A stretch of 64,000 bases of DNA, taken from contig NC_056425.1 in NCBI RefSeq assembly GCF_905147365.1, positions 12,427,001-12,491,000 on the forward strand. The letters are read 5' to 3'. The position numbers and the translations under genes were made by a program. Below are positions 45,057 through 53,243 of the stretch, piece after piece. The stretch is from Aricia agestis. Its lineage: Eukaryota; Arthropoda; Insecta; Lepidoptera; Lycaenidae. Within the stretch, counting starts at the first letter, position 1; the number at the start of each line of letters is the position of its first letter. The notes beneath the pieces were generated by a model, which was not told where the DNA came from, did no database searches, and saw nothing but the letters and a program-made list of their open reading frames with translations.

Positions 45057-45408
45057 CTAAGAGCCCTTCCACACGACGTTTTTTACGCTCGTTTGTATCG
45101 GTACAAACGCAAGTCGAACGCTCACCAGTCAGCAAACGCAAGGAAGCCTCAAGTTTTAAACTTTATATGTGCCAAAACGCGATGAAAACGCGAAGAAGGC
45201 GAGCGCATCAGGCCATGTGCGTGAAACTGTTTTGAGACTCAAACAATCGGACGAGAATGCCGCGTCCTGCTCTAACAAACGTGAAAATGCCGTTATTAGA
45301 GCAGGACGCGGCATTCTCGTCCGATTATATACATCTCAAAACGTAGTAGGCCTATACTAAAACGCGCGTCGTCGGCGCGAAACAAATACGTCGTGTATGG
45401 GTCCTTAG
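45057..45408. mobile_element. Foldback element in the intron
   Basis: The outer ends are inverted: CTAAGAGCCCTTCCACACGA at 45,057 and, complementary, a block ending at 45,408 (ACGTCGTGTATGGGTCCTTA). Inside, 45,245-45,275 and 45,296-45,326 are exact 31-bp inverted copies. The frames at 45,041-45,360 are by-products of this structure. Confidence 0.65.
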
Positions 45409-45470
45409 TCTTGAAAATTTTAAGATAAAAATATCAAGCGACTTTAGAGGTATGGGAGTTAAACCCAGGA

Positions 45471-45510
45471 CTCTAGCACTTCCGGATCGACCTGTGCGTA
45501 CTCCTGCTAG
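45471..45510 (+). pseudogene. Degenerate duplicate of the 3' end of the 44,919 exon
   Basis: The last 40 bases of the upstream exon are matched here, including ATCGACCTG, TACTCCTGCT and the donor GGTGAGTC, with the same phase at the junction. Aligned to the upstream exon, the tryptophan codon TGG has become TAG (45,474-45,476). Further changes give TTC CGG for CTG CTG and TGC GTA for CCC ATA, so after the stop the frame reads HFRIDLCVLLL. It could be a dead copy, or an alternative exon entered downstream of the TAG. No strong acceptor was found. Confidence 0.5.
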
Positions 45511-45551
45511 GTGAGTCTCTTCTGAATACAATGTTTGGTTGGGAGTATTAT

Positions 45552-45735
45552 GTGGTAGAGCTTTTTATGGGGAGGGAAAACTGTATACTTCCTACTCCTC
45601 CTATCTTCTACTGATTAAATTCGTTGCGGGTCCCAAGACAGTTTTAGCATGTCCCTCGGAGATGAGATCATATCAAAGGGTTTTCGTAGTTGGATACCGC
45701 TGTCGATCCTGGCGACACACGATGGTGTGTGGTGG
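45552..45735 (+). repeat. Interspersed repeat shared with 31,675-31,890
   Basis: TTCGTTGCGGGTCCCAAGAC, ATGTCCCTCGG and GGTTTTCGTAGTTGGATACC match the 31.7-kb copy in the opposite orientation. The 75-codon frame across it is not a gene. Confidence 0.65.
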
Positions 45736-45985
45736 GCCAAAAAAACCCGTTAAAAAAATGTGGTAGAGCTAAGGGCCGGGGATCTGGGAGATTTTAAGCC
45801 TACATTCGAGGTATGGCAATCGCACCCTAAAAATGTAAATCCAAAACACTAATGGCATAAGACACTTGTGGATCCTTAGTTCCATACATTTTTTTTTCGA
45901 ATTTTTCACTGAAATTAACGAAAGTATCCTCGACTTATAATGTTGGTCCGTTCCCCTACAATAAACGTAGCTTAGTCGCAGCTTA

Positions 45986-46128
45986 CAGGCTGTTTCAACA
46001 CTTCCTGATTAGTATCGGATAGGCTATCCACAACTTATCTGACAGGTAGAGTATGGAGTATCTGTCATATAAGTTGTGAATAGCCTATCCGGCACTTGTC
46101 ACTTGTCAGGAAGTGGTAAAACAGGCCC
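45986..46128. mobile_element. Tourist-like MITE, copy 5
   Basis: It shows CACTTCCTGATTAG and AGGAAGTGGTAAAACAGGCC as inverted ends, is preceded by TTA, and is diverged from the others. Confidence 0.75.
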
Positions 46129-46134
46129 TATATG

Positions 46135-46908
46135 TAGGGGCGTCTTTCCCTTAGGTGCAATGTGTGCGGTGCACACGGGCGCCGCGGTCCTAGGGGCGCC
46201 GAGCGCCGCTCGCACTCGGCGGCCGGCGCGCGCCCACGCTTTATTGACCAACGTAAAAATAACTCCAGTTTGCAAACAATTTTTTGCGTAATATCCGAAG
46301 CTCTTCTTGTATATTTTGTAGAATTACAGCAAAGCAAGGCGCGCCATGAGCGGCTCGGCTTTTGCAATATAAATATTATAATCTTTATTTTTCAATGTGA
46401 AATGAACCTTAAAACACATAAAATGAAGATTATATTATTTGGTGTAATCGTGAGTGTCATATCGCTCGTTTTTTCAAAAAAGCACAGTGTTCTAAATTAG
46501 AAAACAAACTGTGCCATGCTGACTCTTCGGATGTAGAGAAATTAGAGCTCTTCAATGATTCAATATAAAACTTACGTTTTGGGGTTAGGCTTGTTAGGGT
46601 CAGTCAAGATTCAAGAGCACATCATGGTCAAAACCGAAAAAAATTCAATCTAAAAACAAATAACAATAGAGTTTGTTATCTATTATATATTGGAGAAATT
46701 TGACAGTATCTATGTAGTAACTTGATGTGCTGTTATAGTTCGTCTGGTGGAACGAAAGAAGCCAGCGCTTAAAGTCCTCACCCTTAAGCGGCCAGACAAA
46801 CTGTACTTTTACTTTGTACCCATTTCATTTTGACCGCGCGCGCGCTTGTTAGGGGGCGCTAGGGTAATGTTTGCACACGGGCGCCACATGGGCTAGAGAC
46901 GACCCTGC
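46135..46908. mobile_element. Unclassified element with GC-rich ends
   Basis: The left end has GTAGGGGCGTCTTTCCCTTA and GTGCACACGGGCGCC; the right end is an approximate inverse (GCACACGGGCGCCACATGGG, AGAGACGACCCTGCC). Between lie AT-rich DNA and a CACCCTTAAGCGGCCAGAC block. A short frame after 46,470 (CSKLENKLCHADSSDVEKLE) may be a transposase scrap, but no family is recognised. Confidence 0.4.
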
Positions 46909-47464
46909 CTATATGAGTTCTATATTCATACATTATTTAGTTGGTTATGGCATGCAGTTTACACTAATGTGTGAGACGCTATTAGTGGTATTTATTCATT
47001 ATCAAGGTGATAAGGAAGTGATTAGTATTTGCGAAAATCGATTCGCACCAATATGCTACAAGTTACGAATAAAATAAGCTTAATAATAGAGTATTTTAGA
47101 GTAAGACAGACCGAAGTATGACAGAGTTATATATTTAAAGTTGTTGTTGAGCTGTTGTTAATAATAATAATACGTTTATTGATATCCAAAAAACTTACAT
47201 CTTGTTTACAGGCAATGAATATTGTACACAAATTAGGATTTAAACTCGGATGGCACAGGTTGGTTGATCTCTGACTTCGAAACTATTATAATGTGATATC
47301 GGAGTCAGTGATTCTCACAGTTGAGGCGGTTGTAAAAGAAGTACAATCCAATGTTCATGTTATTATAATTTTATAATCTATCATGTTTTTGGGTTTAGTA
47401 AACAAATACTTTTAGATATTATATATTAAACGTAAAACATAGGCTAGAGTTAAGGATAAAAAGG

Positions 47465-47470
<6 letters not shown>
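46909..47470. other. Unassigned; possible minus-strand LINE tail
   Basis: 47,155-47,345 read on the minus strand ends ATCAATAAACGTATTATTAT, a polyadenylation signal plus an ATT run like that at 4,144. This suggests the 3' end of an old retroelement. Confidence 0.4.
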
Positions 47471-47519
<49 letters not shown>

Positions 47520-47521
47520 GC

Positions 47522-47601
<80 letters not shown>
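47471..47601. repeat. Dinucleotide microsatellite (TG)n
   Basis: About 131 bp, interrupted by a few TGCG units near 47,514-47,530. The alternating C/V protein in this stretch is not real. Confidence 0.97.
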
Positions 47602-47602
<1 letters not shown>

Positions 47603-47732
47603 CAGTGTATTCGTGTGACCGCTGAAAGTGCGAGCCCCATAGCCCTACGACAGTGTCTTGGGTTCAGTAAGTAAAAACTGCTATGGTGCAAGAATTAGAC
47701 CACATAAGACCTAATACATTGTGTAATGGTGC

Positions 47733-47782
47733 GAGTGTGTGTGTATGTGAGTGTGTGTGTATGTGAGTGTGTGTGTGTGTGT
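47733..47782. repeat. Imperfect (GT)n array
   Basis: GTGTGT runs broken by ATGTGA, 130 bp from the larger array. Confidence 0.85.
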
Positions 47783-48699
47783 TAGAGTGCATATATGAAC
47801 TCAGGCGGGGCATGCATGCATCACATGTTGTTGATGATAATCTTCCTATAATAATATTACAGCTTAAAAAGTAAACAAAGTTCAAAAGTTAAACACCTGT
47901 TTAAGCACTAATTAACATGTCTAACACAACGGAAACCGTACTAAAGCTACAAGGGTTTCACTTAACGGATATTAGGTAAGTGGCTAAGCGGCTTATATCG
48001 ATTGCCCCTATAAGTTTATTACATTTGGATTAGAAATTGTGTCACAACTCACACTTTTCAAATTATTGTTAGGGCCGATTCACTTTTCAACAAAAAGCAG
48101 TATTCTTATGGAAACCTTGAATTTTTTGAATTGGCAGCCAAAAGTACAGATTTCTAATACCAATTATTATTTTTAAACAAAAAATTAAAACCGACTTCCA
48201 AGGTAAAGACAAAAGTAATATTCTTAATATATGAACTAAAAAGTGGCGCTAGTGTAGCGAAACAGTTCACATCGTCTCCGTGATTAAAATTGATTTAAAA
48301 TATAATATTAAGTTATTTTGCTTAAAGTCATACGCGAATCAGTAGTGATACGTGCAGGGACGAGCTGGAAACGTTATCTACAAAAACTTTGATGTGTAAA
48401 TTCATCTTCAGTGTTAATAAATAAAAACTTGTCAAATCTAAAAAAAGGATATAAAACTTTAAAATAGTGAGTGAATTTTCAACATACATTAACATTAAAT
48501 ACTATCCGTTATCAGTTCTACAATAAAAATAACTTTTAAGTGCTAAAAAGTGTTAATATAAAAAATTTTAAGACAAAGAAAGTGAACAAAGAACTATTCA
48601 AACTTGTAGTGAACCAATCAGAACTCAGCTCCCACTTCCAAATTTAACGGCAATCACAAAAAGATACCAAACCACAAAGTAACGTGCAACGTCACAAGA
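47783..48699. other. Upstream flank and possible 5' leader of the CR1-like LINE
   Basis: 48,180-48,200 has AATTAAAACCGACTTCCAAG, a common repeat end. From about 48,240 to 48,700 the sequence could be the LINE 5' untranslated region, but I cannot fix its start. Confidence 0.4.
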
Positions 48700-48700
48700 A

Positions 48701-48770
48701 GATTAGCTCAGTTTATACGGGTATCGCTTTTTGAAGCCCATACTGCCCCGGGTTCGATCCCAGCCGGCGC
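48701..48770 (+). promoter_or_regulatory. tRNA-like A and B boxes ahead of LINE ORF1
   Basis: TTAGCTCAGTTTATACGG (from 48,703) fits a pol III A box, and GGTTCGATCCC (48,751-48,761) is an excellent B box. They are about 45 bp apart, a workable distance. The acceptor stem and most of the D and T stems cannot pair, so this is not a functional tRNA. It may be a SINE-like promoter captured by the LINE, or an older SINE into which the LINE inserted. Confidence 0.6.
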
Positions 48771-48820
48771 TTGTGCATTTTTTCTATAATTTGCACTCTA
48801 CAAACAAGTCTGTTACTGAC

Positions 48821-50131
48821 ATGGAGAATATAACATTTCGACGCAAAATGCCAAAAGCAAAATCAGTTTCCGAACTTCACAACATAACTGAAGATAATAT
48901 TATGAATGTCTCATACTCAACAGATTCAAATCTATCTATCAAAAGTCAACCGACATGTGACATGGATCTCGATTCAACCTTAATACATGATCTTAAAAAC
49001 CAAATTCAAGAATTAAAAAATGAATTAGAAATAGCCAACGAAGAAATAAACAAACTACATTCAGAAATCACCGTTTTAAATAAAAACTCGCTAGAAAAAG
49101 ATAAAAAAATTTACTTGTTAATGAAGATTATTGGTGAAAAGAATGAACACACACCGACGCCGTTAAGATATAGAACCAAGACGAAAACTCCTAAAAGACT
49201 ACTGCCAAAAATAACTTCCCTAAATTTTTCAACCCCCCTACGCGAAGTCTGTCACAAAAGTAGCAGGAATGACAAGACTGGAACGATTTTAACTCCACGG
49301 ACAAAAGATAACTCAATTGTGACTAACAACAAAGCAGAAGTACACACTCCAATAGATGGCGCTGTAGGGGTTATGAGCCCCAACATAATTGAACATCCAC
49401 TTGAAGCCGATTCTTTACCACAATATAATAACTGCAACACAATTTTACAATCTCAAGAAGAACGCTCAATTTTCATTCTGGGAGACGAATCAGTTCGTGG
49501 CCTTTCAGCAGAATTAATGAACTCAAATCAATGGAATGACACATATAGAATCACATCCATGGTCAAACCAGGAGCCCCATGTGACCATTTATTTAGTTGC
49601 TGTGACGCTATTTATAAAAATATAAAAAAAGACGACATCTTAATAATAGGACTGGGTTCTAACGATAAAAATGCTTTCCATTTATATGCAATGTTATGTA
49701 ATATTCTATTTAAATTTCACAATAATAAAATCTTTTTGCTCAACGTAAAATCTAACAATTTTATAGACACAGGGTTGATGAATTACCAACTTAAAAGATT
49801 AAGTGACTGTTATAAAAATTGTACTTTTATTGATATTTTTAACTATAAATTATTCTATTTATGTAAAACTAGAAATGTTGAGAAAAAATACATGAACGCT
49901 CTTATTTTTAAGTTAAATATAGAAATTAACTCAATCCATTACATAAATACTTACATTCATAATAAGTTTTATCTGAATAGCAATAACAAACCAAAAAAAA
50001 ATAATTTAACTAATGACGAGCCAAAAATTATTAACCGATATGACAGTCAAAAAAGAGGAACCATTCCTTTTTATTTCAAGAAAATCGAAAATAAAAATTT
50101 AAGTAAGGAAAATAACCTTTTTCTTCAATAA
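48821..50131 (+). CDS. LINE ORF1 with coiled coil and esterase-like domain
   Basis: This is a 436-codon frame from the first ATG, 48,821; the frame is open upstream to 48,731, but without an ATG. ORF1 proteins bind element RNA as a chaperone. After a short basic N-terminus (residues 1-50), residues about 75-130 form a heptad-like coiled coil (IQELKNELEIANEEINKLHS). A basic proline-rich linker (TKTKTPKRLLPK) follows. Residues about 215-345 resemble the SGNH-hydrolase-type domain found in CR1/L2 ORF1: FILGDESVRGL corresponds to block I and GLGSND to block III. In block I the usual catalytic serine position is glutamate, with serine one place later, so hydrolase activity is doubtful. The C-terminus is basic and asparagine-rich. 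Confidence 0.8.
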   Translation: MENITFRRKMPKAKSVSELHNITEDNIMNVSYSTDSNLSIKSQPTCDMDLDSTLIHDLKNQIQELKNELEIANEEINKLHSEITVLNKNSLEKDKKIYLLMKIIGEKNEHTPTPLRYRTKTKTPKRLLPKITSLNFSTPLREVCHKSSRNDKTGTILTPRTKDNSIVTNNKAEVHTPIDGAVGVMSPNIIEHPLEADSLPQYNNCNTILQSQEERSIFILGDESVRGLSAELMNSNQWNDTYRITSMVKPGAPCDHLFSCCDAIYKNIKKDDILIIGLGSNDKNAFHLYAMLCNILFKFHNNKIFLLNVKSNNFIDTGLMNYQLKRLSDCYKNCTFIDIFNYKLFYLCKTRNVEKKYMNALIFKLNIEINSIHYINTYIHNKFYLNSNNKPKKNNLTNDEPKIINRYDSQKRGTIPFYFKKIENKNLSKENNLFLQ

Positions 50132-53009
50132 CAAACACACTACCGTTACGCTCTTACATCAGAATATCGCTGGCATACTAAATAAAAAGGATATATTTGA
50201 AGTGTGCCTACAAGACTTATGTCAAAACTTTAACTTAATTGATATTATCTGCTTAACGGAGACATTTATTAAATACGGATGTGAGTCAAATTTAAAACTA
50301 CAAAACTACAAATTAGCTGCCAATTTTTCTCGATTCAGTCAAAGACGAGGAGGGTCCTGCATATTAGTGCACAAAAATATTAAATTTACTAAAATTAATC
50401 TCGGCATTCAGCCTTTAGTATATAGTTTTGAATATTGTGCGATTAAAATTTCAACTTTTGACATAGTAGTGATATGTATTTACAGAACTCCAAACTCAAA
50501 TGTAAATATATTTTTAAATAAGCTTAAAAATCTTTTAATTCAGCTAAATAAGAGGAAAATTAAAAAAACTATACTCTGTGGAGACTGGAATATAGACCTA
50601 TTGAAAGACACTACATCCACAAGAGATCTACTTGCCTTACTGTACAATTATAACTTCAAAAGTCATATCACTAATCCGACGCGCAATAAGGCATGTATTG
50701 ACCACATTATTAGCAATATTATGGACACCAAGATAAAACCAAATATTCACTATCTAGGTCTTTCCGACCACGAAACTGCTCAAAGTGTGTCTTTCGAATG
50801 TAACATTTCGCAGATAAATTATGTAAAAAACTGTAATTACGTGATAGAAAGAAAAAGAGACTATAACAAAGAAAACATAGCAAAATTTATAGAATGCATC
50901 AATTCCTTAACATTTTACGATGTCTTAAATGAACAAAACGCTAGCAAAGCATTTTCTAATTTTTATGAAATATTTCGCCTATTCTATTATCTTTGTTTTC
51001 CCATTATTACTGTTAAAAAATTCGCTAAACGTAAAAATCAATGGCTAACAAAAGGTATAAAAAAATCTTGCGTTAAAAAAAGAATATATTACTTACATTA
51101 CCGACAAGGGTCAGTCACTCAACACATAAGCAAACAGAAATACAAACTATACTCAAAAATTTTAAATAAATGTATCTTACAATCTAAAAAAATCAGTAAC
51201 ATTAAATACATGCTAAAGGCAAAAAATTTAGCCAAGGCAACATGGGACATCATAAAAAATTATACAAATAATAATTCTACAGAATGTAAATCCTCTGACA
51301 TTACTCAAATTCGTAACCTAGAAAATAATACTATATTGACAGATCCTAAAGACATTGCCGATACGTTTAACTCTTTTTTTATTGACACAACTAGTAATTG
51401 CAACTTAAATAATTCCACGAATAAAACTAATCTATTACATAATAAATCAAAAAATGACATTTCTAATTTAAATTTTAGCAAAAATACAAATAATTTTAAT
51501 GACAAAACAATATTTCTTACACCTATCACGGAAACACAAACCTGTAAAATTATCAGTGAATTAAAAAATACAAATTCTTCAGGCTTTGATGATATAAAAA
51601 CTGACATAATTAAAAAATGTAAAACTAAAATTTGCAAACCATTGACTCATATTATTAATTTAACTATGACCCAAGGAATTTTTCCAGAGGAGCTAAAGTT
51701 CTCCATAGTTAAGCCCATTTTCAAAAAAGGAGACAGTACTAACCCCAATAACTATAGACCAATTACTTTAATACCCATAATTGCTAAGATTTTTGAAAAA
51801 GTAATGTTTGACAAAATATATGACTTTCTAGAAAAGAGTAAAATATTAAAAGAAGAGCAGTTTGGTTTCAAAAAGAAAACATCTACAGTTCATGCTTGCT
51901 TCTCACTGATTAAAATTATAACAGAATGTCATAACTCAAAGACTCCTCTTGTGGCCTTGTTTTTAGATATGACAAAAGCGTTCGACTTTGTCTCGCATGA
52001 AACCCTATTAAATAAATTGCATGCATTAGGCATAAGAGGCGTTGCTCTCGAATGGATAAGAAGTTACTTATCTAATAGACATCAGTGCGTGGAAATAACA
52101 ACCACCAAGAACAAAATAAGAACTGTTTGTAAATCGATTTTTAAAAAAAATGACGTAGGCGTGCCACAAGGCACAATCCTGGGTCCTTTACTATTTTTGG
52201 AATACATAAATGATTTGCCAGATGAAATCGAACATGAAACTATTTTATTTGCGGATGATACTACTATTCTTATCAGGGGAACTAAAGAAAGTGACATCAA
52301 AAGCGAAATAACTAAAACTCTGCGGTGTGCATCAAATTGGCTAAAAAATAACAACTTACAAATGAATTTAAGTAAAACAAAACTAGTTCACTTCCATACT
52401 CGTAAACAAAATACAAACTATAAATTAAAAGTAAATTTCGGTGACGTTGAAATACAAGAGACAGAATCAACTGAATTTTTAGGCCTAACTGTGGATTATT
52501 TATGCACATGGAAGGAACATATCGATAAAATTTGTATTAAATTGGAAAAGTATATGTTCGTTCTATTCAATCTAAAACACACAGTGTCTGTTCAAGCAGC
52601 AACCATAGCGTATCATGGGCATGTTGCCTCTGTTCTTCGCTATGGTCTCGTTATATGGGGCAACTCCGTAGACATGCACAGAGTCTTCAAAATACAAAAG
52701 AAATGTATCAGATGTATATCGAGCGCTAAATATTTTGAAACATGTAAGCCGTTGTTCAATCGCTTCTTTACTAAAAAAATTAACTTAGCAACAAAAAGTA
52801 GTAGAGATAAACATAAACTTGTTATACCTGACCAAAGACTCAACATTTGTAGTAAAAACGCGTATTGTATGGCAGTTCGGATCTATAACAAATTACCTAA
52901 CTGCTTTAAAGAGATGACCATAAAACAATATAAAAATAAACTATACATCTGGCTTCTAAACAAAATGTATTATTCAGTAAATGAATTCTTCGATGACAAA
53001 ATATTATGA
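50103..53009 (+). CDS. LINE ORF2: AP endonuclease and reverse transcriptase
   Basis: This enzyme nicks target DNA and copies the element RNA there. The frame opens after TAA at 50,100-50,102, overlaps the end of ORF1 by 29 bases in the +1 frame, and has no ATG near its start; similarity already begins at HQNIAGILNKKD (from 50,157). GTG at 50,202 is internal to the endonuclease and unlikely as a start. Translation probably depends on shifting or reinitiation. Domains in order: AP-type endonuclease with GDWN (50,580-50,591) and LSDHET; reverse transcriptase with FLDMTKAFDFV, GVPQGTILGPLLF and the catalytic FADD (52,248-52,259); then the thumb and a C-terminal region with CKPLF and AVRIYNKLP. 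The spacing between those last blocks seems short, so a small in-frame deletion is possible. Confidence 0.92.
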   Translation, partial: VRKITFFFNNKHTTVTLLHQNIAGILNKKDIFEVCLQDLCQNFNLIDIICLTETFIKYGCESNLKLQNYKLAANFSRFSQRRGGSCILVHKNIKFTKINLGIQPLVYSFEYCAIKISTFDIVVICIYRTPNSNVNIFLNKLKNLLIQLNKRKIKKTILCGDWNIDLLKDTTSTRDLLALLYNYNFKSHITNPTRNKACIDHIISNIMDTKIKPNIHYLGLSDHETAQSVSFECNISQINYVKNCNYVIERKRDYNKENIAKFIECINSLTFYDVLNEQNASKAFSNFYEIFRLFYYLCFPIITVKKFAKRKNQWLTKGIKKSCVKKRIYYLHYRQGSVTQHISKQKYKLYSKILNKCILQSKKISNIKYMLKAKNLAKATWDIIKNYTNNNSTECKSSDITQIRNLENNTILTDPKDIADTFNSFFIDTTSNCNLNNSTNKTNLLHNKSKNDISNLNFSKNTNNFNDKTIFLTPITETQTCKIISELKNTNSSGFDDIKTDIIKKCKTKICKPLTHIINLTMTQGIFPEELKFSIVKPIFKKGDSTNPNNYRPITLIPIIAKIFEKVMFDKIYDFLEKSKILKEEQFGFKKKTSTVHACFSLIKIITECHNSKTPLVALFLDMTKAFDFVSHETLLNKLHALGIRGVALEWIRSYLSNRHQCVEITTTKNKIRTVCKSIFKKNDVGVPQGTILGPLLFLEYINDLPDEIEHETILFADDTTILIRGTKESDIKSEITKTLRCASNWLKNNNLQMNLSKTKLVHFHTRKQNTNYKLKVNFGDVEIQETESTEFLGLTVDYLCTWKEHIDKICIKLEKYMFVLFNLKHTVSVQAATIAYHGHVASVLRYGLVIWGNSVDMHRVFKIQKKCIRCISSAKYFETCKPLFNRFFTKKINLATKSSRDKHKLVIPDQRLNICSKNAYCMAVRIYNKLPNCFKEMTIKQYKNKLYIWLLNKMYYSVNEFFDDKIL

Positions 53010-53205
53010 ATGAGTTAATTTAAACAAAATTAACGTGTGATATATATATCTCTGAAAAATTATTTGACAAATATTATTGTTTGTATTGTATATTCTCTGT
53101 ATGTTTATGATCTATTATTTATAGTATTCAGAATATAAAATTAACAATAACAATAATCTACAGAAACATAAATATAAATAATTTAACAATGATAATAATT
53201 AGACT

Positions 53206-53226
53206 AAAAAAAAAAAAAAAAAAAAA
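53206..53226 (+). repeat. Poly(A), 21 bases
   Basis: It is the tail of the CR1-like element, and lies 17 bases beyond the stop codon of the oppositely oriented element. Confidence 0.95.
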
Positions 53227-53243
53227 GGGAAAAACTAAAAATC

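Larger units (their letters stand above)
48700..53226 (+). mobile_element. CR1-like non-LTR retrotransposon, two ORFs
   Basis: The element has a leader with pol III-like boxes, ORF1 (48,821-50,131), ORF2 (50,103-53,009), a 3' untranslated region of about 200 bp and a 21-A tail (53,206-53,226). Both frames are free of stops, so the copy is young. The AT-rich codon use contrasts with the GC-rich element that follows in the opposite direction. The clade call rests on an esterase-like ORF1 and on the endonuclease and C-terminal blocks. The 5' boundary and target duplication are not resolved. Confidence 0.85.

Noticed and set aside
46429..46500. Short frame MKIILFGVIVSVIS resembling a signal peptide, with GTGAGT inside
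   Set aside because: It stops after 25 codons, lies inside a GC-ended repeat-like element and has no supporting downstream exon.
47471..47674. Frame of alternating C and V residues
   Set aside because: It is the translation of a (TG)n microsatellite.
50202..50204. GTG as the start of ORF2
   Set aside because: Endonuclease similarity extends upstream to about 50,157 and eukaryotic initiation at GTG is unlikely.
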